DNA of 64,000 bases, taken from the NCBI RefSeq assembly GCF_016598475.1, contig NZ_JAEMUX010000001.1, positions 124,001 to 188,000 on the forward strand, given 5' to 3'. The notes under the pieces were generated by a model. That model made no database searches. It was not told the origin of the DNA and saw only the letters and a program-made list of their open reading frames with translations. Position 1 is the stretch's first letter; every line of letters begins with the position of its first letter. Below are positions 24,496 through 34,115 of this stretch, piece after piece. Made by a program: the position numbers and the translations under genes. The DNA comes from Streptomyces adelaidensis. GTDB taxonomy: Bacteria; Actinomycetota; Actinomycetes; Streptomycetales; Streptomycetaceae.

Positions 24496-26382
24496 TCACA
24501 TCCCGGAAGGATCCTGCGGCCCCCGCCCCGAAAGCACCTCCCCATACGCCTGCATCAGATCCGGCAGCCGCAAGGTGGACAGATCATCCCGCGTCGGAAT
24601 CGACGGATACCCCGACAGCCGCAGATCCCGATACGCACAGCTCTTCTCATACAGCGTCCGCAGAAACCGCCCGTTGCCGAGTTCGTCGATCCACCCCTGA
24701 TCGACGACATGCCCCGCGATGGACCGCAGCTCGTCAAGGGCCTCCTCGTCCCACACATCCCCGTTGTCCGCCGCGAGCACCTCGCCGATGGAGGTCAGCT
24801 CAAGAGGCCGGTAGGACGGAAAGTCCACGCGCGTCGTGAAACGGGAGGACAGCCCGGGGTTCGCCGCCAGCAGCCGGTCCATACCCTCCGGGTACCCCGC
24901 GAGGATCACCACCAGATGATCCCGGTTGTCCTCGGCCCGCTTCAGCAGCACCTGCAGCGCCTCGTCGCCGTACGCGTCGCCCTTCCCGTAACCGGAGTTG
25001 GACAACGAGTACGCCTCGTCCACGAAGAGGACACCGCCGATCGCCGAGTCGATCAGCTCGTTGGCCTTCACAGCGGTCTGCCCGAGGTACTCGCCCACCA
25101 GATCCGCCCGCTGCGCCTCCACGAGGTGATCGCCGCCGAGCAGACCGAGCGCGTAGAAGACCCGGCCCAGTATTCGCGCCACGGTCGTCTTGCCGGTCCC
25201 TGACGGGCCGGAGAAGACGAAGTGCCGCTTGGGCGGCTGGACCGGCAACCCCTGCCCCGTCCGCAACCGCGCCATGTTCAGCTGCGCGGACAACGCCTTG
25301 ACCTGCCGCTTCACCGGCTCAAGGCCCACCATCCGCTCCAGCTCCGCGAGCGCCTCCTCCAGCAGCTCCGGATCCGTCGGCCCGGCGGGCAGCGGCAGCG
25401 GCTCCACCGGCACCACGGACTTCTCCCGTACGAAGGTGTCGCCGGCCTCGGGCGGCAGGCCGCCCGGCGGCGGCAGCCCGGGATCGGAGAGCTTCACATC
25501 CCGCCCCTCGGAGTCGAAGAACGGTTCCAGCCCGTCCCCGTCGAGCACGTCCTGCCCGATCCCGCCTAGCGCCATCGCCGCGAAGTCGGCCGCGTCGTCG
25601 TCGTACCCGTCCCCCTCGGCGATCGCCGCGAGCCGCGCCGAGGTGTCCATGAAGGCGGAGTCGACCCGGTGCACGGCCCGGTACAGCGGCAGCGCGGCGG
25701 CGCTGCGGCCCGTGCCCTCGTGGGCCCGGGCCAGCCAGTACCGCAGTTCCTTGCGCTGCGGCTGCTCGCTGCGACAGCGCATCAGCGCGGCGGAGAGCAG
25801 CGGCTCGGCCTGCCCGTACGTCTCCAGCCGGACCCTGGCCATGCCACCGAACAGGCCCGCCTCGATCCCCAGCAGCGGATCGTCGAGCAGCGGATCGGTG
25901 TGCCGGACCAGCTGCTCCCAGTCCTTGACGAGGTAGGCGCGACAGGCGTGCAGAAAGCGCACCTGGTGGTCCGCGTCGACCGGTGGCAGCCCCGCGAGCG
26001 CCCGGTCCAGCTCGGGCACATGGCGCCCGTCCAGCCAGTGCGAGGCGTGCGCGAGGAGCAGATCACGCGGGCTCTCCAGCACAGGCTGCACCCACCAGCC
26101 CAGCCAGTACCAGGAGTTGAGGGTGCGCCGGTGTCGCGAGCGCTGCTCCCCGAAGCGCTCCCGGTGCCGGAACATCCGTAGCAGCGCGGTCGTCGTGTCC
26201 ACCCGCAGTGCGTGCAGCCCGAGCCAGCCGTCGGCCATGCCGGGATCCATCCGTACCGCGATGCGGAACTCCTCCTCCGCCTGCGGATACGCGCCCATCG
26301 TGTAGGCGTCCACGCCTCGTAGCCAGGCGAGGTCGGCCGGGGCCTCGGGGCCCCGCGAGCCGAAGTCCATCACGTCCCCCAC
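24496..26382 (-). CDS. EccA/CbbX-like AAA+ ATPase with N-terminal TPR domain
   Basis: This 628-aa cytoplasmic protein has an N-terminal helical tetratricopeptide-like region (about 15-290), an acidic/proline linker (290-350), and a C-terminal CbbX/SpoVK-type AAA+ domain (about 365-625). Walker A is GPSGTGKTT (about 405), Walker B is GVLFVDEAYSL, and a pore-loop and arginine region follow (GLSSRFTTRVDFPSY). The architecture is that of EccA, the cytosolic chaperone of type VII secretion. No other type VII gene is in the window, so it is an orphan here. Starts at residue 1 or 5 (MDFGSRG) are both possible. It may be a general remodelling ATPase. Confidence 0.85.
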   Translation of the reverse strand: MGDVMDFGSRGPEAPADLAWLRGVDAYTMGAYPQAEEEFRIAVRMDPGMADGWLGLHALRVDTTTALLRMFRHRERFGEQRSRHRRTLNSWYWLGWWVQPVLESPRDLLLAHASHWLDGRHVPELDRALAGLPPVDADHQVRFLHACRAYLVKDWEQLVRHTDPLLDDPLLGIEAGLFGGMARVRLETYGQAEPLLSAALMRCRSEQPQRKELRYWLARAHEGTGRSAAALPLYRAVHRVDSAFMDTSARLAAIAEGDGYDDDAADFAAMALGGIGQDVLDGDGLEPFFDSEGRDVKLSDPGLPPPGGLPPEAGDTFVREKSVVPVEPLPLPAGPTDPELLEEALAELERMVGLEPVKRQVKALSAQLNMARLRTGQGLPVQPPKRHFVFSGPSGTGKTTVARILGRVFYALGLLGGDHLVEAQRADLVGEYLGQTAVKANELIDSAIGGVLFVDEAYSLSNSGYGKGDAYGDEALQVLLKRAEDNRDHLVVILAGYPEGMDRLLAANPGLSSRFTTRVDFPSYRPLELTSIGEVLAADNGDVWDEEALDELRSIAGHVVDQGWIDELGNGRFLRTLYEKSCAYRDLRLSGYPSIPTRDDLSTLRLPDLMQAYGEVLSGRGPQDPSGM

Positions 26383-26803
26383 AAACCGTGCCCCCGTTGG
26401 AAACCGAACGGGCCGGTGCCCGTCGGCAGCCTTCGTCGAACCGCCGTGCCGCGGACGGGAGTTGCACCGGTGCGTTGCCGCAGCCGTCCGAAGGTCGCAC
26501 CTTGGGCATCGTACCTGCGGGTCGGTCGCCCTTCGAAGGGTGCCGCAGCCCTCGTCTTACGAGGTGGGAGCAGACGGGGCGCATTGCGGACGGTGACCGA
26601 GGGTGAAGGAATCGTGCCTCAGGAGTGCCGGGAAAGCGGCAGAAGGCAGAACGAAGCCCCCGATCACGGGGGAACAACCGGGGGCTTCGCGTCTCTGGGC
26701 GGCATCGAACGGCCGCACATTGAGAACGTAAGTCCTGTACGGCCCCCCGGTCAAGCCGAGTTGAGGCAGTCAAGGAACTTCCCGGAGGGCGCCCTTCACA
26801 AGT
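26383..26803. other. 421-bp intergenic region containing a strong hairpin
   Basis: No protein gene is supported here; third-position composition is mixed in all frames. At 26652-26689 an 11-bp perfect stem CGAAGCCCCCG/CGGGGGCTTCG encloses a 16-base loop that itself contains GGGGG, allowing alternative pairing. The flanking sequence has an AT-richer, RNA-like character, but no cloverleaf or known RNA motif was found. The hairpin could terminate the uridine-kinase-like gene transcript arriving from the right. Confidence 0.5.
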
Positions 26804-27457
26804 TCAGCACATTGCGGATGGTCCGTCACTCTGAGTGAGGTGCGGCCCCGATCCGGGGGTCCTCGCAGGTCCCGTGTGCACCTCGTACCCCGTATGTCCC
26901 GGCCGAATCAGGAGATCCGCGAACGGCCGAGAGGGGTCCTCGGCGAAGTGGAGCCGTTCCGCCCGGACCCAGCCGGCCCAGAACTCGCTCTGCTCCGCCC
27001 CGTCCCGCGACCGCCCGCGCGCCCAGGCCTCCTCGTCCGGCAGCTCCATCCACACCAGTCGCGCCAGATGAGGACGCAGCGCGCGCCGGCCCGCGCCCAC
27101 CCCCTCGACGAGGATCACGGGCGAGGGCGGCAGAACGCGCGCGGGACCGAAGCCGCGCCCGCGCCAGTCGTACGGGGCGTAGTGCGCGCTCTCCTCGCGC
27201 CCCAGTGGTTCGATCACCTGGTTCAGCAGCCGTCCCGTCCACGCGAACAGTTCCTCGTGGGTGGCGATGTCGTCGAGGTGCAGCACCGGCGCGCCTCCGA
27301 GGGCGTCGGCCAGCCGCCCGGCGAACGTGCTCTTCCCGGAGCCCGCGTGTCCGTCGATCCCGATCAGCCGGACCGGTCCGCAGGAGGGCGGCAGCAGCCG
27401 CAGCCGGGCGGCGAGGGCGTCCACGGCGGGGTCCGCGGGGGCGGGAGAGGCGTGCAT
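26804..27457 (-). CDS. Uridine kinase-like P-loop kinase
   Basis: This 217-aa cytoplasmic protein has a P-loop GIDGHAGSGKSTFA (about residues 33-46), a substrate Asp pair in HLDDIATHEE, the segment HYAPYDWRGRGF and a Walker B-like VILVEGVGAG. The uridine kinase/phosphoribulokinase-like group phosphorylates uridine or related nucleosides, but short actinobacterial members are often of unproven substrate. The start at 27457 lacks a strong ribosome site. It is divergent from the C39 peptidase gene. Confidence 0.75.
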   Translation of the reverse strand: MHASPAPADPAVDALAARLRLLPPSCGPVRLIGIDGHAGSGKSTFAGRLADALGGAPVLHLDDIATHEELFAWTGRLLNQVIEPLGREESAHYAPYDWRGRGFGPARVLPPSPVILVEGVGAGRRALRPHLARLVWMELPDEEAWARGRSRDGAEQSEFWAGWVRAERLHFAEDPSRPFADLLIRPGHTGYEVHTGPARTPGSGPHLTQSDGPSAMC

Positions 27458-27630
27458 ACCTGGATTGAACACCGTGCCGGACGGTGCCGGAGCGTGCCAG
27501 TGGTGTCGACCAATATTGGCGGGCGTGGCGAGGCGCGAGGTGCTGGCAGAAATCCTTGCCCGGCGTCCATAGTTGGCGGACAGCCGCGCGTCCGAACCGT
27601 TCCTTCCGGACCCCTGGAGGTCAACCGCAG

Positions 27631-29013
27631 ATGACGAGACTTTCCGAGCCGTCCCGCCGGACCGTCCTGGCGGCAGCCGTCGCCACCGCCGCCGCGGCGG
27701 CCGGAGGTTCCGCGAGTCAGGCGGCCGCCGACACCACCAACGGCCGGGGCGGAGCCCCCGCCGGCCCCGCGCAAGCACCGGAACGCCTCGTGGACCACCA
27801 CGCCTGGACCTCGTACACCGACTGGCGCGCCGGCAGCGCGCGGGGCACCCGGGCGAAGGCGGGGAAGCGGCCGGGGCTGGTGATCGCCGCGCCGGCCGGC
27901 ACCACCGACTACACCGACCCGCACACCGGGCGGACGGCCGCCTGGGAGTACGCGACCTGGACCTCGCCGGTCCACCGGCTCGCCGTCCCCGCCACGGAGG
28001 TCATCGCGTCCTGGAACGCGCACACCCCCGGCGGCACCTGGGTCCAGATCGAACTGTTGGGCACGTACTCCGACGGCACGGACACCCCCTGGTACGTGCT
28101 GGGCCGGTGGGCGGCCGGTGACCAGGACATCAGGCGCACCTCCCTCGACGGCCAGAAGGACGGCAGGAGCAGCGTCTGGACGGACACCTTCGCCGTCGAC
28201 GACCCGGCCACGGGTCTGCGCCTCGTCTCCTACCGGCTGCGCCTGACCCTCCACCGCACCCCCGGCACCCGGCTCACGCCCACGGTGTGGCGGCTCGGCG
28301 CGATGGGCTCCGACGTCCCCGACCGCTTCACCGTCCCGGCGTCCACCCCCGGGCTCGCGAGGGAACTGGACGTCCCGCGCTACTCGCAGGAGACCCACAA
28401 GGGCCAGTACCCGGAGTACGACAACGGCGGCGAGGCCTGGTGCAGCCCCACCTCCTCGCAGATGATCATAGAGTTCTGGGGCCGGAAGCCCAGCGCCGAG
28501 GACCTGGCCTGGGTCAACCCGGAGTACGCGGACCCGCAGGTCTGCCACGCGGCCCGGTTCACCTTCGACTACCAGTACGAGGGCTGCGGCAACTGGCCCT
28601 TCAACGCCGCGTACGCCTCCACGTACAAGGATTTCCAGGGCGTGGTGACCCGGCTGGGCTCGCTCACCGACCTGGAGACGCTGATCGCGGCGGGCATCCC
28701 GGCGATCACCTCCCAGTCGTTCCTCGCCGAGGAGCTGACGGGGGCCGGCTACGGCACGGCCGGCCATCTGATGACGGTGATCGGCTTCACCGCCGACGGC
28801 GACGTCATCGCCAACGACCCGAACTCGCCGACCAACGAGGCGGTACGCCGGGTCTACCGGCGGCGTGAGTGGGAGAACATCTGGCTGCGTACCAAGCGGT
28901 ACAACGCGGCCGGCAAGGTCGTCTCCGGCACCGGCGGCGTCTGCTATCTGTACTTCCCGGCACGGCCCACGGCCCGCCAGCGCGCGGCGCTCGCGGCGGT
29001 CGGCGTGCGCTGA
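27631..29013 (+). CDS. Tat-exported C39-family peptidase
   Basis: This 460-aa secreted protein begins with a twin-arginine signal (SRRTVLAAAVATAAAAAGG, residues 8-26) and an Ala-rich cleavage region. Residues 60-230 form a beta-rich accessory domain (VHRLAVPATEVIASWNA). The C-terminal domain is papain-like of the C39_2 type: Cys271 in EAWCSPTSS, His379 in GTAGHLMTVIGF and Asn395/Asp396 in VIANDPNSP are the likely active-site residues. The ATG at 27631 follows CTGGAGG. Homologues are annotated as peptidase C39; the target is unknown. A strong hairpin follows. Confidence 0.85.
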   Translation: MTRLSEPSRRTVLAAAVATAAAAAGGSASQAAADTTNGRGGAPAGPAQAPERLVDHHAWTSYTDWRAGSARGTRAKAGKRPGLVIAAPAGTTDYTDPHTGRTAAWEYATWTSPVHRLAVPATEVIASWNAHTPGGTWVQIELLGTYSDGTDTPWYVLGRWAAGDQDIRRTSLDGQKDGRSSVWTDTFAVDDPATGLRLVSYRLRLTLHRTPGTRLTPTVWRLGAMGSDVPDRFTVPASTPGLARELDVPRYSQETHKGQYPEYDNGGEAWCSPTSSQMIIEFWGRKPSAEDLAWVNPEYADPQVCHAARFTFDYQYEGCGNWPFNAAYASTYKDFQGVVTRLGSLTDLETLIAAGIPAITSQSFLAEELTGAGYGTAGHLMTVIGFTADGDVIANDPNSPTNEAVRRVYRRREWENIWLRTKRYNAAGKVVSGTGGVCYLYFPARPTARQRAALAAVGVR

Positions 29014-29018
29014 CCGGA

Positions 29019-29046
29019 CGCGGCCCCCGGGAGCCCGGGGGCCGCG
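29019..29046 (+). terminator. Terminator after the C39 peptidase
   Basis: A 13-bp perfect stem (29019-29031 with 29034-29046) with a 2-base AG loop begins 6 bases after the stop codon. Confidence 0.75.
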
Positions 29047-29149
29047 CTGTCGTGTGACCAAGCTCTCGGCCGCGAACCGCTCATGCGGTGGCAAGGTGGA
29101 CGGAAAAGGCGGGGCGACCCGCCGCGCACCGACCACCCAGCGAGCTGCC

Positions 29150-29296
29150 ATGACCGCGACCTCCGCCACCGCCACCCGCGTACGTACCCGCACGGGCGGC
29201 CCCAAGGACGACGGCCCGAAGATCGTCGAACACGTGATGGGCTGGACCCTGGTCGTGGTCGTCGCGATGCTGGTGGCTCAGCTGGGTCTGCTGTGA
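29150..29296 (+). CDS. Small single-pass membrane protein
   Basis: This 48-aa frame encodes a basic, Thr/Arg-rich N-terminus (MTATSATATRVRTRTGG), a KDDGPK hinge and one hydrophobic helix (about 31-48, WTLVVVVAMLVAQLGLL) reaching the stop. G/C-rich third positions and the clear membrane helix support it as a real gene. It lies between the peptidase terminator and the TetR gene. Function unknown. No strong ribosome site is seen, so the exact start is uncertain. Confidence 0.6.
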   Translation: MTATSATATRVRTRTGGPKDDGPKIVEHVMGWTLVVVVAMLVAQLGLL

Positions 29297-29398
29297 CCTG
29301 ATCCTCGGTCGATTCTGTCGATCAGAGTCGAACAAGCTGATGGTGAGGGTCTGCAATACTGCGGTTGTCCCGCTGGCAGTCGGAGACCAGGACCGAAA

Positions 29399-30058
29399 TT
29401 GAATAGTAGTCAACAGCGTGGTGTCGAACAGCCGCGTGCCCGCGGCACCGACCGCTCGTCAGCGCGCCGCGCCGAACTCATCTCCATCGGGCGGAAGTTG
29501 TTCGCCGACACGTCGTACGACGCGTTGTCCATGGACGACATCGCGCGGCAGGCGCACGTGGCCAAGGGACTGATCTACTACTACTTCAAGTCCAAGCGCG
29601 GCTACTACCTCGCCATCGTCGAGGACTCGGTGGCCGATCTGATCACCTTCGCGGCGAGCGGCCTCCAGCTGCCGCCCGTGGAGCGGGTGCAGCGCACCAT
29701 GGACTGCTATCTGCGCTACGCGGAGGACAACCAGGCCGCCTACCGCACGATCGTCAGCGGCGGCGTCGGCTTCGACGCCCAGGTGCACGCCATCCGGGAC
29801 GGCGTCCGCGGCGCGATCGTCGCCACCATCGCCGAGGGCGCGTACGGCAGGAGCGACATCGAACCGGTGGCCCGTATGGGCCTGTTCGGCTGGGTGTGCG
29901 CGGTCGAGGGCGCCACCCTCGACTGGATCGACCGCCCGGAGCTGTCCCGCGACACCATGCGCGAACTGCTGGTCAAGATGCTGGGCGGATCGATGCGCGC
30001 CATCGAGGAACTCGCCCCGGCCTACCTCGCGCCGGCGCCCGCCCGCCGGGACGGCTGA
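29399..30058 (+). CDS. TetR-family transcriptional regulator
   Basis: This 219-aa repressor has the TetR helix-turn-helix at about residues 22-68 (ALSMDDIARQAHVAKGLIYYYFKSKRGYYLAIV). The ligand domain follows. The only plausible start is a TTG at 29399 because no ATG or GTG occurs in frame upstream of the HTH; AGGA lies 7-10 bases before it. Its target is not obvious: the convergent chitinase is an unlikely partner and no clear palindrome was found in its own leader. Confidence 0.85.
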   Translation: MNSSQQRGVEQPRARGTDRSSARRAELISIGRKLFADTSYDALSMDDIARQAHVAKGLIYYYFKSKRGYYLAIVEDSVADLITFAASGLQLPPVERVQRTMDCYLRYAEDNQAAYRTIVSGGVGFDAQVHAIRDGVRGAIVATIAEGAYGRSDIEPVARMGLFGWVCAVEGATLDWIDRPELSRDTMRELLVKMLGGSMRAIEELAPAYLAPAPARRDG

Positions 30059-30090
30059 GCACCTGCGGCCCGCCGGCATCCGGGCGGCGC

Positions 30091-30130
30091 GCTCGGGGTG
30101 GGGGTCCGCCGACCGACTCCCACCCCGAGC
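30091..30130. terminator. Bidirectional terminator between TetR and chitinase genes
   Basis: A 16-bp stem with one G-T wobble (30091-30106 with 30115-30130; core GCTCGGGGTGGG) has an 8-base loop. It sits between convergent genes and can end both. Confidence 0.8.
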
Positions 30131-30145
30131 GCCGTACGCCCGTGG

Positions 30146-31387
<1,242 letters not shown>

Positions 31388-31481
31388 CGTGACTCCGGGG
31401 GAGGGGAGCGTGACGGGGAGGGTGCTGCCGGGACCTGCTGTGCCGATTGGCATGAACGCGGTGAGGCGTTGTTAGGGGGAG

Positions 31482-31510
31482 ACCGTAGAGGACTAGACCA
31501 CTGGGGTCAA
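31482..31510 (-). promoter_or_regulatory. Chitinase promoter with DasR-like site
   Basis: On the minus strand TTGACC (31505-31510), a 17-bp spacer and TACGGT (31482-31487) form a good vegetative promoter. The spacer contains AGTGGTCTAGTCCTC, close to the DasR-responsive element consensus known from Streptomyces chitinase promoters. It lies 95 bases before the chitinase start. Confidence 0.75.
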
Positions 31511-31746
31511 TGGTTCGGACCAATTCGCGCCCGGGTGCACCGGGTCGGCCGAACAGGTCCTGATGAACGGCCGTTAACCGGTGAGGCGCTGCCCCGGAAC
31601 GGGCATACTCCAAGCGCCACCGCCGCTGATCAGCGGCTTCCGTGATCCGGAGGAGGATCATCGGCAGTGGCGTGCGATACCCGGCGGCAGCACTTCATCC
31701 CCGGTGCGGGTCCGCCGCAGCGCCCGACAGGGAGGAGAGCGTCGCC

Positions 31747-32919
31747 ATGCCCGACCGCGCCCCGCAGCCGGTGGACCGTCAACTGCCCACGGAAGAGGCC
31801 CGGGATCTGATCTCGCTCGTCCGTGAGATCGCGCAGCGGGAGATCGCCCCGCACGCGGCCGAGGAGGAGGACGCGGGCCGGTTCCCGCGCGAACTCTTCG
31901 GCCTGCTCTCGGAGGCGGGACTGCTCAGCCTGCCCTACGACTCGGAACACGGCGGCGGCGATCAGCCCTACGAGGTCTATCTGCAGGCCCTGGAAGAGCT
32001 CGCCATGGCCCGCCTCACCGTCGGCCTCGGCGTGAGCGTTCACACCCTCGCCTGCCACGCGCTCGCCCACTACGGCACCAAGGAACAGCGGGCCGAGCAC
32101 CTTCCCGCGATGCTCGGCGGCGGCCTGCTCGGCGCGTACTGCCTCTCCGAGCCCTCATCCGGCTCGGACGCCGCGTCCCTGAGCACGAGGGCCGTGCGGG
32201 ACGGCGACGACTGGGTGATCACCGGCACCAAGGCCTGGATCACCCACGGGGGGATCGCCGACTTCTACACGGTCATGGCCCGTACGGGAGGCGAGGGCTC
32301 CCGGGGCATCACGGCCTTCCTGGTGCCCGGTGACGCCGAGGGTCTGAGTGCCGCGGCACCCGAGAGGAAGATGGGCATGAAGGGCTCGCCCACCGCGCAG
32401 CTCCACTTCGACGGGGTGCGGGTCTCCGGCGGCCGGCGCATCGGCGAGGAGGGCCAGGGCTTCGCGATCGCCCTGTCCGCGCTGGACTCCGGTCGGCTCG
32501 GCATCGCGGCCTGCGCCATCGGCGTGGCCCAGGCGGCACTGGACGAGGCGGTGGAATACGCCACCGGACGGCGGCAGTTCGGGCGGCCGATCGCCGACTT
32601 CCAGGGGCTGCGCTTCATGCTCGCCGACATGGCGACCCGGATAGAGGCGGGCCGGGCGCTCTACCTCTCCGCCGCCCGGCTGCGCGACGCGGGCAGGCCG
32701 TTCGCCAAGCAGGCGGCCATGGCGAAACTGCTGTGCACCGACAACGCGATGAAGGTCACCACGGACGCCGTCCAGATCCTCGGCGGTTACGGCTACACGG
32801 CGGACTTCCCCGCCGAGCGGTACATGCGCGAGGCCAAGGTCCTCCAGATCGTCGAGGGCACCAATCAGATCCAGCGCATGGTCATCGCCCGTCACCTCGC
32901 GGGCCCCGAGTCGCGCTGA
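31747..32919 (+). CDS. Acyl-CoA dehydrogenase
   Basis: This 390-aa FAD enzyme introduces the alpha-beta double bond into an acyl-CoA. The family signatures are AYCLSEPSSGSDAASL, the FAD/electron-transfer segment DWVITGTKAWITHG, RRQFGRPIADFQG and GGYGYTADFPAERYMREAK. The catalytic base is Glu370 in QIVEGTNQIQ, the position used by short- and medium-chain enzymes. The start at 31747 has GGGAGGAGAG upstream. It stands alone, so the chain-length or branched-chain specificity is open. Confidence 0.9.
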   Translation: MPDRAPQPVDRQLPTEEARDLISLVREIAQREIAPHAAEEEDAGRFPRELFGLLSEAGLLSLPYDSEHGGGDQPYEVYLQALEELAMARLTVGLGVSVHTLACHALAHYGTKEQRAEHLPAMLGGGLLGAYCLSEPSSGSDAASLSTRAVRDGDDWVITGTKAWITHGGIADFYTVMARTGGEGSRGITAFLVPGDAEGLSAAAPERKMGMKGSPTAQLHFDGVRVSGGRRIGEEGQGFAIALSALDSGRLGIAACAIGVAQAALDEAVEYATGRRQFGRPIADFQGLRFMLADMATRIEAGRALYLSAARLRDAGRPFAKQAAMAKLLCTDNAMKVTTDAVQILGGYGYTADFPAERYMREAKVLQIVEGTNQIQRMVIARHLAGPESR

Positions 32920-33145
32920 AGCCCTCGAAGGGGCTGCCGCCGGAGCCGAATTGGGCGAGGCCGCTCGGCGGTGTGGCCAGCCGGACCCACTCCGGGTCGG
33001 GACGCCCCGGCAGCGTGCGGCCCCGATCGGCCCAAGTGCGCATCAGGGCACGGTAGATCGGCGGGTCCTGATGCGGAACCGATTCTGCCGACCGGGACGC
33101 GAAGAGGTGGCGCTGACGCCCGGTCACCGAGTACGTAGGAGTCAT
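32882..33145 (-). CDS. Small hypothetical protein
   Basis: This 87-aa frame has G/C-rich third positions and a plausible soluble protein with IYRALMRTWADRGRTLPG and RPDPEWVRLA in the middle, a pattern I associate with small Streptomyces proteins of unknown function. Its end overlaps the end of the acyl-CoA dehydrogenase by 38 bases on the opposite strand. TTGACT lies just before the ATG, so the true start may be further in. No function can be given. Confidence 0.45.
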   Translation of the reverse strand: MTPTYSVTGRQRHLFASRSAESVPHQDPPIYRALMRTWADRGRTLPGRPDPEWVRLATPPSGLAQFGSGGSPFEGFSATRGPRGDGR

Positions 33146-33245
33146 GCCGAGTCAACGTGAGGGCCGGTGAAGCGGTCACCGCTCCGGTGAATCGCGCCTG
33201 AGTTCGCGACGGGCCCGAACGGGGGCGTCACGGGCCCCGCCGTCC

Positions 33246-33310
33246 GTGTCCGCCGGTCGGCGGACACACCGAACCCGCACCATGGCAGCCGACACGACGC
33301 CATGGTGCGG
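33246..33310. repeat. Two consecutive perfect hairpins
   Basis: GTGTCCGCC/GGCGGACAC (33246-33254 with 33259-33267, loop GGTC) is followed by a 12-bp stem CCGCACCATGGC/GCCATGGTGCGG (33275-33286 with 33299-33310, 12-base loop). They lie in a 277-bp gene-free stretch (33146-33422) downstream of the minus-strand gene at 33423 and could terminate it. Two stems in series are more than a simple terminator needs. Confidence 0.55.
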
Positions 33311-33422
33311 GGCGACTACGGGAAACAGGCCTCTACGGGAGACGAGTCCTCAGGCGAGTCCCCAGGAACGGAGCCATCAGCCAGCCACGCCGCGGACGCG
33401 ATGGGTCGAACAGGCCGTGGAA

Positions 33423-33848
33423 TCAGGCAGCCTGACGCCGCATCACGGGCAGGCGCATCGGGCGCGAGGCCGGGCCGCCGACGTGCGAGAAAGGCTGCGT
33501 CCGCCAGTCGAGGCCCTGAGGGAGCGTCAACAGAAGGGCGGTGTCCTGCTCCTGCGGCTCGACGGACTCGTCCGCGGACCGGGCGTCGCCGGCCGAACGG
33601 CCCGTACCGGCGCAGACCGTGAGCCCGAACGGGTTCCACGGCGACACGACCAGCGCGTGCTCGGGCAGGGTGTCCTCGTCGGACAGCAGGGCGATGGGCT
33701 GTGCGCAGTCCGGGCAGATCACCCGGTACATCTCGAAGGTGTCGTACGCGTCGAACTCGTCGTCGGGTTCGACGCCCTCCGGCTCGGGCTCGATGACCGC
33801 CTGGAGACGCTTGGGTTCGGTACGACCAGGGCGCTTAAGACTCTGCAT
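33423..33848 (-). CDS. Hypothetical protein with CxxC motif
   Basis: This 141-aa soluble protein has an acidic first third (EPEPEGVEPDDEFDAYDTFEMY), then a CxxC pair in ICPDCAQPIALL, and a short domain with HALVVSPWNPFGLTVCAG. A single CxxC may bind zinc together with another chain or be redox active. The ATG at 33848 has GGGGGAG upstream. It is divergent from the Lrp gene. I do not recognise a named family. Confidence 0.7.
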   Translation of the reverse strand: MQSLKRPGRTEPKRLQAVIEPEPEGVEPDDEFDAYDTFEMYRVICPDCAQPIALLSDEDTLPEHALVVSPWNPFGLTVCAGTGRSAGDARSADESVEPQEQDTALLLTLPQGLDWRTQPFSHVGGPASRPMRLPVMRRQAA

Positions 33849-34115
33849 GGGATTCTCCCCCTCGGGCTGGGCCGTAAGGCACTGCGGCCTCGACCACAGC
33901 AAGCATTTCCCGCCCCGTCTCGGCGGTAATCACGAGATCATCACCAAGCCTGTTCGGACACTGTGGTCTTCGTCACATGCCGCTCGCAGATGCGCGACAC
34001 GGCCGGGCTGTCACCCGGACGGCTCACAGACGGCTCTCAGCCACATCACGAACCGGGCATGACCTGCGCCGCTCAGGTATCGGAGGAGATCAACCGCCCT
34101 GTAGGTTCTTGCCTC

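Noticed and set aside
26641..26720. Possible tRNA or T-box
   Set aside because: No cloverleaf, no T-loop consensus at the right spacing and no T-box sequence; only a stem-loop is supported.
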